This document shows, one piece after another, positions 1 through 11,745 of a DNA stretch of 64,000 nucleotides; position 1 is the stretch's first letter; every line of letters begins with the position of its first letter. The notes under the pieces were generated by a model, which searched no databases, was not told the origin of the DNA, and worked only from the letters and a program-made list of their open reading frames with translations. Location of the stretch: NCBI GenBank assembly GCA_964304625.1, contig OZ199839.1, positions 1,302,001 through 1,366,000 of the forward strand, written 5' to 3'. This DNA comes from Kudoa neothunni. Its lineage: Eukaryota > Cnidaria. Made by a program: the position numbers and the translations under genes.

Positions 1-2
1 TG

Positions 3-1142
3 CCAACCAATATGAAGAAAGAAATTTTAAGATTAGCTCATGATAACGCTGCAAGTGGACATTTGGGTCATAACAAAGTTTATAGTAGGATAGTCTCAAA
101 ATTTTATTGGCCGTTCCAACGAAAGTACGTTCGAAATTGGTGTGAATCGTGCTCTGCCTGTGGACGTCGAAATCGTGCTACGAAGAAGTTTGTATCCGAA
201 TTGACAACAAGTATTTCAACTTATCCAATGGAACGAATTGCAATCGACATTGTGGGTCCTTTAAACATAACCCGAAAAGGCAATCGTTTTATATGCGTCG
301 TTCAAGACTGTTTCACGAAGTGGGCAGAAGCTTTTCCAATCAAGAACCAAGAAGCAACAACTATTGCTAAAAAGTTGATTAAGAATGTCTTCAGCCGTTT
401 TGGTGTTCCAAATGTTCTTCATAGCGACCAAGGGAAGAACTTTGAATCGGCTGGATTTAAAGAAATGTGTACGATAATGGGAATTAGCAAAACTAGAACA
501 TGCCCGTATAACCCTAAATCAGATGGGATGGTCGAACGCTTGAATCGAACAATCGTGGATATGCTGAGCAAATTTACTTCAATATATGGCGATTGGGACG
601 AGTTAATTCCGCTTGTTATGATGGCATATCGATCTAGCATCCATTCCTCTTCAAAATACTCACCCAATGTTTTAATGTTTGGCAGAGATATCAGAACTCC
701 TCTTGATATATTTTATAACACTAAGTCAACTTCACTTCCGATTGGCGATTATATAAAAAATTTTGTGGCGGATTTGAAAGTTACTCATAAATTAGCCAAA
801 GAAAACTTGCAAAGTGAACTTGAGAAGACGAAACAAAGGTATAATCAAAAGGCATACGGTAAACCATATGGTATTGGCGATAAAGCCTGGCTGCAAGTTC
901 CTGTACGGAAAGGCAAATTAAAACCTTTTTATAATGGACCATATGTGGTGAAACAAAGGTTATCAGATTCTGTTTATAAGTTGGAAAGAGATGGAAGAGA
1001 ACTTATCACAAATTTCGATAAGATGAAACCACATATTGAGAGAAGGAGTCATTTGGTTATGGAAAATACCGTCGAAAATTCAAGACATGCCAATCCATCC
1101 GAAGGGGGAGAAGTGTTGGGACACACTTTATATTATGTGTGA
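3..1142 (+). CDS. Ty3/Gypsy integrase, C-terminal part of pol (5'-truncated by window edge)
   Basis: Inserts retrotransposon cDNA into the host genome. The frame is open to the window edge, so this is the end of a longer pol. Counting from the Met at base 12, an H2C2 zinc-binding region (two His, then CESC and SACG) lies at about residues 9-51. An integrase core follows: first Asp in AIDIVGP (near 80), second Asp in HSDQGKNF (near 139), Glu in MVERLNR (near 175), spacing close to DD35E. A basic tail with a chromodomain-like GPYVVKQR stretch ends the protein. The frame runs through a purine-rich tract just before base 1114 and stops inside the LTR at 1140-1142, which is common in such elements. 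No frame break is visible in the part seen, so the element may be recent. Gypsy-type assignment is confident; the subfamily is not. Confidence 0.9.
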   Translation, partial: PTNMKKEILRLAHDNAASGHLGHNKVYSRIVSKFYWPFQRKYVRNWCESCSACGRRNRATKKFVSELTTSISTYPMERIAIDIVGPLNITRKGNRFICVVQDCFTKWAEAFPIKNQEATTIAKKLIKNVFSRFGVPNVLHSDQGKNFESAGFKEMCTIMGISKTRTCPYNPKSDGMVERLNRTIVDMLSKFTSIYGDWDELIPLVMMAYRSSIHSSSKYSPNVLMFGRDIRTPLDIFYNTKSTSLPIGDYIKNFVADLKVTHKLAKENLQSELEKTKQRYNQKAYGKPYGIGDKAWLQVPVRKGKLKPFYNGPYVVKQRLSDSVYKLERDGRELITNFDKMKPHIERRSHLVMENTVENSRHANPSEGGEVLGHTLYYV

Positions 1143-1231
1143 CGCGCATTATTAGCATAGTAACGGGTAGATTAACTGGATCCTCTATCACTGTAGTAGC
1201 TTTTAAATGGCGTCTCTCTTTAGTTCTGACA
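1114..1231 (+). repeat. 3' LTR of the Ty3/Gypsy element
   Basis: The boundary is set by a polypurine tract (GAAGGGGGAGAAG) directly before TGTTGGGACACAC and by the terminal TTCTGACA. ATAAT at 1232-1236 follows at once. The same five bases flank the solo LTR at 11318-11447 on both sides, so this is the target-site duplication. The LTR is short (118 bp). It differs from the solo copy by a 10-base and a 2-base deletion and a few substitutions. Confidence 0.88.
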
Positions 1232-2524
1232 ATAATAAATTGAACTATCTGATCATCATAGCATACATGAAAGAAATCAATTGACAAAAGAATTGAACCT
1301 AAACATGGTAATAATCCATGCTTGATTTATTAGTTTTAAATCACGATTTAATTTTAAAATATCACTGCCCATGCTGATTTAGTTTATGTTGACTAATGTT
1401 TTGTAGAGAATTGGTAACCTAAATTGAATGACTAAGTCAAAGGTAACAACGATGACTGTATCTGTAACCATGACGAAACTGCATTATTTTAGTAGAAACA
1501 AAGAGGTCCATTATTTTTAATGCTATGTTTTGCGACGTGCATTTACGCCTGGAGGCTGCATTGAATCATTTGTGATTGGAAATCACAAAAACCATGTTGT
1601 TTTGAAAATTCTAAATAAAACACTTCTAGCAAACTACAAATCCAACAGGAAAGAATGGATCATTAATGAAACATTTAACATATGTCTTTCTAATTTTGAC
1701 GATGTATTCAAAACGCAATACAAGAGAGTTTACTATTTCTTAATAATGCCACTTGCTATGCCGAAATTCATTTTCCCAATATCTCTCTTATATTCCTTAC
1801 AAAAAATTCAACTAGCGTTTTGCAACTATTAGACCATGGAATCATTTTCTCATTCCTATTAAATTACAACAATAATTTAATAGAAAACCATATTGCTGAA
1901 GTTAGCAGTGATATAAATACATCCTCCCAAGGTATGCTTCAAACATTGTTCCTAATTAAAAATAGTGGGACAGTGTTTCAAAGGATATTGCATTTAATTG
2001 TTTCAGAAAATATGGGTTTCCTGCAACCGATGAATGCAATATTTCATTAGATATTAATTTAAGAAATAAAGAATTCTCAATTGGAAATTCTAAGATTATT
2101 CAAGAGGACGTCGTTATGCCTACATCAAAACACTTTGACGAGCTTGCTCCTTTGATTGTTGAATCTGCGGATTCTGAAACTGAAGATTTAGGAGTGGCAG
2201 AATTTATATAAAAAAAATATGTATTTAAATTTTTAAACAAGCAGAATAAATATACGACAGAGAGGGATTGATTATCTAGACGAAATAATGAGTTAAGATG
2301 ATAAAATTACGACATACGCCTTTAAAAATATAAATAAAAATAACATTAAATAATATATTATTTCATTAAAAGGAGATGAACGTATAAATGGAATTAATTT
2401 CTTTAAAATAAGTATATTTTTTTATATTTGCGCGCGCAGCAAGTTACGGAAAATACTTCACTGAAGCATTTTTAGCAACTTCCCCATGGTCTCAAGAGGA
2501 TTACGGAAAATCGGTTACCTACTG
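1232..2524 (+). mobile_element. Tigger/pogo DNA transposon, 3' half (copy A)
   Basis: The 3' part of a Tigger-like element, interrupted on its left by the Gypsy element. Its right terminus reads CGGAAAATCGGTTACCTACTG at the end (2504-2524) and is followed by the TA target duplication at 2525-2526. The equivalent complete element in copy B (10816-12741) has both termini. The interior holds a decayed transposase (separate entry) and an AT-rich 3' untranslated stretch. Confidence 0.85.
1530..2212 (+). pseudogene. Tigger/pogo transposase remnant (copy A)
   Basis: Carries the C-terminal half of a pogo-type DDE transposase. In order: a YKSNRKEWI motif matching the Tigger core, FLNNATCY in place of the usual LLDNAxxH catalytic block (Asp replaced by Asn), then LQLLDHGI matching the family LQPLDQGI block, then NCFRKYGF near the C-terminus. 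The last part is in another frame: a one-base shift lies in the GTGTTTCAAAGG stretch near 1975. The frame ends at about 2212 in an acidic tail. The catalytic substitution and the frame break argue that this copy is dead. Copy B carries the same defects, so they predate the segmental duplication. Confidence 0.82.
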
Positions 2525-3242
2525 TACTACTAAATGCGCTCGTGTCTTGCAAAAATCTTAGGATAATCTCCAAACATGTCGGTTTCTTTCAGTAGAAAAT
2601 AAAATCAAAACTTAGTTATACTTTTATTCCTTTTATTTAATTAAAAATTAATTTTTAGTTAAAGTTAAGTAAATAATAAATGTAAGAGATTCGAAGGTCT
2701 CTAAACACTGAATACTATTGGTTCGGTTTCGAAAAGGTAGTCTATTATTTTATATCCTTACGGAAAAATTTTAGCGAAAATAAAAAGTAAGAATATAAAT
2801 TTCGATAAATAAAATATTTGGGGTTCTTAAATACCCCGTCCGTCTCGTAAGGGATAAAATAATTTTATCCTTTTTTCATATTTTATAAGCTTGTGTAATT
2901 TTTAGTTAAAATCCCCGATTAAAGCTTTAAATTAATACAAATTTTATTCACTATTTATTACTCTATATTTTTGCAATGTTTAATAATAAAACGAAATTTT
3001 AACTAATAAACGACGTTACACCAACTCAAGTATAAATACTAGAATTTTATGTCAAACCTTAAATGTAGTAATTGTGTATTTAATTTTATTTGACCTCTCA
3101 AAATATCAATTGTTATAAAATTCTTGGTATGGAGAATAAATAATACAACGCCTTGTCAAATCATACGAAAATAAAAATATTTTGAGAATTTCACTATAAA
3201 TATATTTTGTTATTTTCTAAATTATTTAAGATTTTTCATTAA
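2525..3242. repeat. Right end of a TTAA-type repeat plus 3' flank shared by Kunitz copies A, B and C
   Basis: No gene is seen. 2527-2873 matches the right-hand part of the TTAA-flanked element at 21710-23776, down to its terminus CCCGTCCGTCTCGTAAGGG; the final TTAA is decayed here. 2874-3242 is AT-rich and nearly identical to the sequence following the MULE in copy B (from 17245) and to 23845-24158 in copy C. It is the 3' flank that was co-duplicated with the Kunitz gene. Bases 2927-2935 (TTAAATTAA) are the empty target site of the MULE inserted in copy B. Confidence 0.7.
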
Positions 3243-4768
3243 CTATTTGTCAAGTATGAAATACACTACATCATCCAACAATTTCAGAAAAGGATTCGCA
3301 GATTTCGGTTGTTCACCTGTAGTTTTTGTTGATATATCTCGAGTTGATGTTGGTTGACCTGCACCTTCAACTCGAACAGACTGGGCTGCACCTGCAGTTT
3401 CAGTTGTTAAAGGGTTTTTACAAATAGCTCTACAGGCTCCAACAGTTTTGAAGTTATTCAAATTCATCACTTTACCGTTGAATTTAAATGTCTGACAAGT
3501 TCCAGCGTTAGTGCCGGTTGCTACGTAGTAATATCTCTCTAATTCGTATTTATCATCCCCAGTCGTCACGCCAACTTTATCCTGTTTACAAACTTCGACA
3601 GCATTGATATCACCAAGATGGGCAGCTAATTTATAATTAAGGAAAACAAAAATAAGTAATACGATTGTTGTGAATTACTCGCTGGACAGAAGCTTGCACA
3701 GAGCTCTACCGAACTAAAAATATTATTTGAACCATCATCAATTTTGATGTTGACATCAGGAGTCTGAGAAACAAACGGAAGACAAGCTTTTTTTTCTTTA
3801 TGAAAATAAAAGTATTCTTTTATAGTATCACCATCTTGTGTAATTTTTTCAGTAGGCTGAACTTGATATGGGCCAGTTGCACTGCAAGCTGGGACTAATT
3901 CCGCTATTTTTTGTTATTAAACATTTATCACTCAATGGAATACTTATGCAGGTTTCTACGCATTTAGGTAACTCATCAAAATATCCCCTTTGTGCAGTTT
4001 CACCAACAGCGGCATAAACACATCTTTTTTTATCTTTATGTAAAACAACACCCATTTTCGGGCTCTCGGTGTCCACTTCAGCTGCGAAGCCGCAGTCAAA
4101 TATATTAGGAGTCGGTGTTAACGAGTTATCGTCAAATTTACTTTCAACACGTCCATTTTTCTTGTCTAATTTAAATTATTCCATTAAAAAGAGATTAAAA
4201 CTTATACAATTGACATTACTTTGACAAGCATTCTTACATTCGATTTCAGAATAGAAATTATTCGCATTTCCACCGCATCCACTGTATTTGAATTCATGGC
4301 AAGAGTTAACAGCTTCGCTACCAACAACTTGATCCTTTGAAAAGTACCACCTTGTTTGTCTTTTCTCCTCTGGTACTTCACAGATGCCTTCTAATTTACG
4401 TTCCCCACACGCGTTGGACTTCTCCTCAGGTGTAAATGTAACTATTTCAAATGTTATTAAAATACGGGATTATTGCGGTATACGGTGGTATTGACAAACC
4501 GCTTTTGACACAAAGTTATTAAAGTTTCCAAGAGAACCTTTATATTTGAATGACTTGCATGTAGCAGTAGCTTTGTCGACATACCATCTATCAACTACAG
4601 CTTTTTTTTGTTCATCTGCGCTCATCCAAGAAGGAGGTTCCCCCTCATCTAACCTGTAATCGGTTAAAGCCTTTTCTAAAATAACATTATAACAAAAATA
4701 GATAAACTTAATATACCAGCTGATACAATTTCTAATAACAATAATAATAAAAATGGAAAAGTCAACAT
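3243..4768 (-). CDS. Secreted five-domain Kunitz-like protein, copy A (six exons)
   Basis: Predicted exons, 5' to 3': 4768-4717, 4675-4484, 4441-4220, 4165-3944, 3903-3679, 3625-3243. Introns are 41, 42, 54, 40 and 53 nt, all GT-AG and all phase 1, giving an unbroken 431-aa protein. Exon 1 encodes a signal peptide (MLTFPFLLLLLLEIVSA). Exons 2-6 each encode one Kunitz-like domain, as in known Kunitz genes. Domain 1 keeps only two Cys (TATCKSF, AVCQYH). Domain 2 has all six (NAC, GIC, NSC, SGC, IEC, NAC), with Glu just after the second Cys where inhibitors carry the specificity residue. Domains 3-5 keep four and lack the loop-bracing pair. A polar tail with a hydrophobic end follows. Likely extracellular; protease inhibition is doubtful. 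Function unknown. Intron calls rest on frame, phase and agreement among four paralogues. Confidence 0.85.
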
Positions 4769-5325
4769 TCACTTCTTTATTAAAGTAGACTATTAGGTCC
4801 CGTATTTGAGCGAGATGTAAATTACATTTATTATACGGATGAATCAAACATCAATTGATTCATTATTTACTGCAGGATAACTTAAATTTGAATAAATATT
4901 AAATATTTTGCATTAGTTGTACTAATTTTCATTATAACATATATTAACCACACAACCTAAATATGACAAATTTAATTTCAAATTTTGATATTTATAAAAT
5001 CATATACAATGACCGAAGATTTATAATCTAGTTAATTTAGAACGAAGAACATTTATCTATTGTTAAAATTAATTAAAAATGTTTATCTTCAGAGATTATT
5101 ATGATCAATTCATTTTACATAGGATTAACGGCACTCAATAATGTGAAAATGATTTAGATTCAACTAATTTTTTTAATTTAAATAGGAAATTTAATAATTA
5201 TGAAGGATCAAACTTTCTAATTTATAGCTAAGAAAATTAAGAATAATACTTTTTTAAAATATGTTTTAAATTTTATTGTATATATATTTTATTAGCCCTT
5301 TTGGTCCCAGCGTATACTTAAATAT
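4769..5325. other. 5' flank of Kunitz A, ending in a piggyBac-like terminus
   Basis: No gene is seen. The stretch is AT-rich and closely matches 19067-19615 (copy B) and 25682-26235 (copy C), so it holds the duplicated upstream region and presumably the promoter; I cannot point to a promoter element. Near its end, ATTAGCCCTTTTGGTCCCAG (5292-5311) matches the CCCTTTGGGTCCCAG terminus in B and C that begins a piggyBac relic. In A that relic is cut off by the hAT element at 5326. Confidence 0.6.
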
Positions 5326-5504
5326 CAGACAATTCCCGTTTGTGTGTTCGTTCGTGTCATGAGCGAACGAAGTATTCTTCATAATTATAAACACAAACGA
5401 AACACGAACGAACTTTTCTGATCTTAAAATTTTGGGCACGAAACACGAACGAAACCATTCGTGCGTTTGGGTGTGCGAGGATGGTTATAAAGTATGCGGT
5501 ATTA

Positions 5505-6685
5505 TTAGTATGTTGATACATCACAGCGGCACCTAAGAACACCCTCTTTCTAATGTTTTTATAATTTCTTTTTTCATGATTTTCCATGATAAACTAAAAG
5601 AATGTGGAGAGCGAAAAATCAGCTCAAAATAATAACTTCTAAATTTTAAGAATTTTTCATCCGAACGCTGTCGGACACGCATATAATCTCCATATTTTTT
5701 CAATAAACACTGAATTTTTTTCTGTTTCTCTCTTAGTTATTAACTCAATAGTTATTTATTATTATAATTTAGATTTTTTACTATTGATATATAACAATTT
5801 TATATGGACTAACTTTAAATATTAACTTATTGCGTGTCTCACAAAAAGATCTCATTTTTCACCCTAATGAAAATACTTTTCGAATTTAAAAAAATAGATG
5901 TTGATGTCGTACGATTTTTTAGTTTATAATTTTTTAAAATGACAATAGAAAACTGTTTTACATTGCAGTATCTGTAATATATTGAAAATAAAATAATAGG
6001 CTATATTTTTATTGTTTTGTAAGTTTTTGTGTATGTCAAAATTTAGTAACAACAAATTCGGGGCAATATACGAATTGAGAATGTTGTTAAGTGTAAACTA
6101 AATATCTTAACTAACGTTATTATTTTGATCGATACACATATAATTGACTAAAACTAATAAATGTATAGAAATAACAATTTTTGGAATTCTAATAACAATA
6201 TTTTTACGTTTATCGAATGTTGTACTAAACACACGTAAAAAATTCCTCTAATAAAGTAATAACTTCATATAATCAACATTTTATTATTTACCTATTGAAA
6301 TTAAATGTTTATCTAATATATGGTGTTTATTTATTTTTAAAAAACTCATTAGTCCTAAGAATATTAAGAAAATGCATTTTGATAGCACATGGTTGTCATT
6401 GTTTTTAAATTATTCACAATTAAAACCAATAAAAACATGTATAAATGAATCTGATATTATAAAATTTATGTTTATATGCTAAAAAATATGAAGAATAACC
6501 AACTTATGAGTGGTTATCAAAACAAATTAGACAACAATTGAATGTTTGTTGAAAAAAGATAGATATTGCACGTGTGTCTGACAGCGTTCGGATGAAAAAA
6601 TTCTTTAAATTTAGAAGATATTCAAAAAACATGCACAAGCGAGTGTTTTTAGGTGGCGCATACATTATCATTACCAAAAAGGTCT
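5505..6685. repeat. Internal inverted repeat inside hAT copy 1
   Basis: 5505-5710 and 6530-6685 are imperfect inverted copies: AATTTTTCATCCGAACGCTG near 5650 is mirrored by CAGCGTTCGGATGAAAAAAT near 6582. The second hAT (54106-54180 against 54985-55065) keeps the same arrangement. This suggests a foldback-like insertion that has travelled with the hAT family. No function is evident. Confidence 0.6.
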
Positions 6686-7109
6686 TAGATATGAAATTAA
6701 TATTAAATTTTAAGCGAAGAAAAATATGGGGCATTGAATATAAGAAATTACGATCTTTATCTTGATTTACTGGAATTTTTTAGATATATTGCCTCATCAT
6801 AATTTCATATTTTATTACCAAATACAAATTTGATATCGGTTTTTTTTGAAAGATAATTAAATTGATTTAGGAAACAGAACCTCGCTATATAAGTTACGCT
6901 ATAGTCAAATCTGTCTAAACATTTTTTAGAATGACAAAGAAACTTTCAAACCCTAATTTTATGTCAAATAATTAGAAGTGAATTTTTTAAGTGACTAAGT
7001 TATGTCTGTTCAATTTGCTTTTGAGATAATGCAAAATAACGCATAATAAAGATGAGTGAATTAAATTTACTCCAGAAGTTTCCTATTTTTAATATTATTA
7101 GTATAAACT

Positions 7110-9206
7110 ACTAATTTTCTTAACGTGTTTGGTTCAAGTCTATATCTAGAACTGAATAAAATTTTTCCATCATATGAAAATGCCCGTTCTGACATTGAGC
7201 TGGTCGGCTGTACACGTTAGTTGCGATTATTCTAAGATTTTCTTTCTTTGAGTTTTCCCAATAAATGAGCGGCTTTTCGTAAACCTGGTTGACTTTTTCT
7301 TGGATGTATAGTTGAATTTCTGATTGAAAATCTTCTCATTCACTATCTAGTTCATAAAATGTTGAGTGGTTTTTTGATGGTTCCGGGCTCTTTGGGATTA
7401 ATTCGAAATATTTTTTAATGTTTGTTACAAGCAAAGATTTACCATCAAATTTATTTTTTTAATGGATAATTTGGCTCAGTCATGTCAGAAAAAACGACTC
7501 AACGTGGTTTATAGTTTATCACAAAATTTAATTTGTTGTTTCGCAGACTCACACTCAATAAATTTGAATTTTTTAAAATTTGAGTGGATAAAAGCTGTGA
7601 TTTTATAGTTGATATCAATATATTGTGTGTATTCTTCGTCCAATAAACTTTCCAAGTGCATAAAATAATTGCCCGTAAGAGTTTCACGTTGTTTTTGAAT
7701 CATTGCTTTGATACGAAAATATAAAAAACGAAAATTAAACGAATTACAAAATGTGACGATGGTCTCTTCACCTGCTCCAACTGATCGAAGAAATCAGAAA
7801 ATACTTTGAAAAATTCAGCTACAACAACACATTCGTTCATGTCCAATCCATCTAAGTATTTTTTAGCACACCTTCCAAACTATCGAAACACGCCACTAAC
7901 GTCCTATATCGTTCATTGAGACCTCTCCGCGGTCGCATAGATGAGCCCTATTATATTTTCATTGGTAATTTGGACTGTAAATCTATCGTTTTATGAACAG
8001 ATCCGCACAGTTTGTCAACATTCACCCTTAGTATTGATAAATCGAATGTGCTGTTTGTATTGAGATCTCAGTCTACACATAAAAAACAAATCGAAATTAG
8101 ATATTATTATAGCGAAAGTAAAATTTATTTATAAATTCATTATTGATAAAAAATGTAATTAATATATTAAAATACATACATATAAATTATTTAAATTTAG
8201 ATTAAAACAGTTTTATTTTGATTTACCAAATAGAATTATGAGAGATTAAGATAGCGTATCGTTAAGTATATCACTCTTACATTTATTCGCTCACCAACAT
8301 TTTTACATCAATTTAATACATAAATACCTTGAGATATAATAACGTGAAGGCGGTGAGAAATATATTTGGTTGTGCTGAATTCTCTTAGACCTAATAGATT
8401 GTTTGTTGCAAAGTCACAAACAATTCTTAGATCAGATTTGCTAGGCGAAAATTTAGTACAAAATTCCGTGCAGATTTTATTCATATTTTCTACAATGTGT
8501 TTTACAGGAAAGTAGATCATGTCATATTCGAAATGTTGAAGGGTGAAATTTTTAACAAATAACAGTGATATATTAATGAATGGATTGATTTTGGCATTAT
8601 CAGTCCAAATATCAAAGGTTATGCACATACTATTGTGATTGATTGTTTTAATTAATTTTTCCATTTTTAAATACACGCGCTCATACTCTTTCATAATTAT
8701 TGGTTTAACGAATTTTTTTGATAAAACCTTAAACCTAGCACTAGGTTCATTAAACTTTTTTCCCAAGTTAAATGCAATGTTAATCATCTTTGTAAACGAT
8801 ACATTTTCTGTTATTGTAAACGGGGAGATTGTTTCAGCTACAAGAATAGCAATTTTAGTGTCAAACGTTACCCGATCTGATACGCTTAAATTAACGATGG
8901 AGGGAGGTGAAACAAATAATTCACTAATGTTTATATCTTTATTTGTTTGAGAATGTAACTTATTATGACTAATAAGTTTCCTATTCCCGTAGGACGACTT
9001 ATGCGGGAATGTTTTGTTGCACTTTGTGCAAACAATAAAATCAAATTGGGATGTTTCATCCCCGTCTTTAGTAAAGATGGAACAGAAATTGTCCTATTAT
9101 TTAGAACGCGTCGTAGATTTTTCCAAGTGAAAAGTCTACCGGCTTTCAAAGTCTCCTCAACACTTTCCACACTCCAGTTCGTCATAATGTAACTAAAGGA
9201 GGACAC
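7110..9206 (-). pseudogene. hAT transposase remnant (copy 1)
   Basis: Decayed transposase in the element 5326-9233. The best block, 8308-8787, holds the core region (SMCITFDIWTDNAKINPFI) with the LTIDIWTD-like catalytic motif typical of hAT transposases, followed by HRLHVIISQGI. The N-terminal segment lies at 8931-9206 and more C-terminal pieces at about 7500-7710. A trace of the C-terminal dimerisation region (aligned with 55458-55643) lies near 7110-7210. Stops and frame shifts separate all blocks, so it is not functional. Confidence 0.78.
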
Positions 9207-9233
9207 GAATACGAACGAACGGGCATTGTCCGC

Positions 9234-10815
9234 TCGATACCATTATATATGCCCTGCAGCCAGTAGCTAGCTGAGTACATGATCTGATTATGTTTTCCCA
9301 ACATTTTATTTCTTTTCCATGAGGACATATATATTTTACATAGCGATATTTCAATTTACTAGAATAAGTTGATGTATTTTTGATATTTCTCTCGACACGT
9401 TAGGTAAAACCAAATTTCTAAATCCAATAAAAGGCGTCCATATCACTTATATACCTTAATGAAATCATCAAGAGATTCTTTCATATCATAATATGAGTAA
9501 AAGTTTTTTTAAACAATTCGTGCTCCCCAGAATTCATCTTGCGCGTGAAGCTAATGCGTTAAATTTTTTTGATTTGATTTTACATGATATATTTACATAT
9601 GCATATTCTGTTTTTTTGTTTTTATAAACTGTATTGAATAATGAACATTATTAAATATAATAAATTTTAGCAAAATAAAAATGCTGACCCATAATATCTT
9701 AATATGCATATAAAAAATGTTTTCTTGTACTGGAATTATTTTATTTTTATTATAACTAATGAATAAGGCGAGAAATAACACCAAAAATAATTAATCCTTT
9801 AATCTTCGCGCGTACACATTTGTGCAAATAGACACTATCTTATTGCATACACTAACTAACTCAGTGAAAGCGATTGTGGCAAATTATTTAGTGAACATAA
9901 CTCCTCTTCACATCAGTATAGATGGACGTATACTTACTAGTATGAAAATTCCGCTATTAACAATTAATTCAAACCTAATTTTATTATGAAAGAGGTAAAA
10001 ACTATAGGTATACCCAAGAGAGTGGATGATTATTTTGAATACGATAAAAAACAATTTGATATCTATGAAGCATGTTTGAAAAAATATAATCATTTTGTTT
10101 GATAAATTTTTGTGGGTTATTCGTCTTAAAACAAAATTAATAGAAATAAAATTAATCCAATAATCATCGCGCACGCATCATTGTTGTGGAAAGAGATACT
10201 ATAAAAAAATTGGTTTATGTGGTTATTACTTAATTTAAAAATAAATTAACCGCTAAAAACGTGGAGATATTTAACCAGCTAGGAAAAAATACAAGCAATT
10301 CATTGGCATCACGTTTAAGAAAAAGGCGAGAATTGTAGCGATTTTTTAGTTCTTTTTTTTGTGCGCAAAAAAAACCAACGGTTTAAATTTTTATCGACCT
10401 CAATAGGCAAATGCCGATTGTTAAATATGTAAATAATTTTGTTTACTGATAAATGTTTATTTTAATCGTGACTTGAGTCATGACAAGAATAAACAAGCAA
10501 TCTCACAAAAATATAGGTTATATTTGCATAGGGCTATTGACTAATTATTTGAAAAGTCAAGGTTGAGTTTCAAGTGAATTTGTCATCTGAGAGGAACAAT
10601 CGATAAAACCGCCACAACAAATATATCCGAAAGTTTTCGTTAATCTCATTTCGCGATCGTGGTATTAAATCGCGGGAATATTGCCTTTGCTTCAAAAAAT
10701 TACCTTTTCAGTGATAATTTTTATTAAATGGTAAATATCATGGCTGATTTAAAAAGAAAAGCCCAGTTTGAACAAAATCAAATATTAATCGACCTATACT
10801 TTCAAAATTAATATA
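9234..10815. other. AT-rich stretch, left part of duplication copy B
   Basis: No gene is seen. 9234-9825 is not recognised. From about 9826 the sequence matches 22610 onward in copy C (shared TGGCAAATTATTTAGTGAAC-like stretch and the following 500 bases), with part also related to 45360-45780. At 10140-10190 it holds AATCATCGCGCACGCATCAT, the outer arm of an inverted repeat that is complete in copy C. It ends at the Tigger target TA (10814-10815). Confidence 0.5.
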
Positions 10816-11317
10816 CAATAAGTAACCGATTTTCGGTAACTTCAAACTTACTTCCATTAGAATATTTTTTTAATATTTTAAACCATATATTTAATTTTAT
10901 TTTTATGTTTTAATAATAATTTACAAAAATTTTAAAAACTGAACATTTAAAAGTGGGGGTTTTCACATTATTAGTGCTTAACCGATTTTCCGTAACTTTT
11001 CAGCTCTATGCGGATTTAATAGCGTGCCTCCTTTACATTTCTAATGTCTGAAAAAGTTAAAAATGAGGAAAAAATAAAACTAAAATATAATTTTATTGTT
11101 TTTTTTAAAGTATACTAAACAGGAGCGCAAAAATACTACTTTTTGTAAATTTAAGCTCCTTTCTATTTATACTCTAGGTATTATCTTGATTAGGAAGAAA
11201 GATATAGTTTTATCTTATAAACTGGCTTGACTTCTTCAGAGAGAAAAAATTTTAAACAGTGTTCAAATATCGACATCGATACTATGGTATATGGCTGGGT
11301 GAATTATTTATGATAAT

Positions 11318-11447
11318 TGTTGGGGCACACTTTATATTATGTGTGACTACGTGTGCCGCGCATTATTAGCATAGTAACGGGTAGATTAACTGGATCCTCT
11401 ATCACTGTAGTAGCTTTTAAATGGCGTCTCTCTCTTTAGTTCTGACA
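11318..11447 (+). repeat. Solo LTR of the Ty3/Gypsy element inside Tigger copy B
   Basis: 130 bp, TGTTGGGGCACAC to TTCTGACA, flanked by perfect ATAAT at 11313-11317 and 11448-11452. It matches the 3' LTR at 1114-1231, which has the same 3' flanking ATAAT at the same position of the same Tigger element. The internal Gypsy sequence is missing here, as expected after recombination between the two LTRs. Confidence 0.92.
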
Positions 11448-11745
11448 ATAATAAATTGAACTATCTGATCATCATAGCATACATGAAAGAAATCAATTGA
11501 CAAAAGAATTGAACCTAAACATGGTAATAATCCATGCTTGATTTATTAGTTTTAAATCACGATTTAATTTTAAAATATCACTGCCCATGCTGATTTAGTT
11601 TATGTTGACTAATGTTTTGTAGAGAATTGGTAACCTAAATTGAATGACTAAGTCAAAGGTAACAACGATGACTGTATCTGTAACCATGACGAAACTGCAT
11701 TATTTTAGTAGAAACAAAGAGGTCCATTATTTTTAATGCTATGTT

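Larger units (their letters stand above)
5326..9233. mobile_element. Old hAT-family element (copy 1)
   Basis: The ends are inverted: CAGACAATTCCCGTTTGTGT at the left, and the complement of CGAACGGGCATTGTCCG at the right, both followed inward by repeated ACGAACGAAC motifs. It has the same termini and internal order as the better preserved element at 53953-57677. No convincing 8-bp target duplication is present (left flank TTAAATAT, right flank CTCGATAC), and the sequence to the right does not continue the piggyBac relic seen in copies B and C. So this element lies at, or was involved in, a rearrangement breakpoint. 5588-7080 has no recognisable coding sequence. Confidence 0.82.

Noticed and set aside
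3243-4847. Treating the fragments at 3243-3569, 3849-4076 and 4470-4847 as separate small genes
   Set aside because: Their starts are internal or intronic and their ends run into introns. Joined by phase-1 introns they form one secreted protein in four independent copies.
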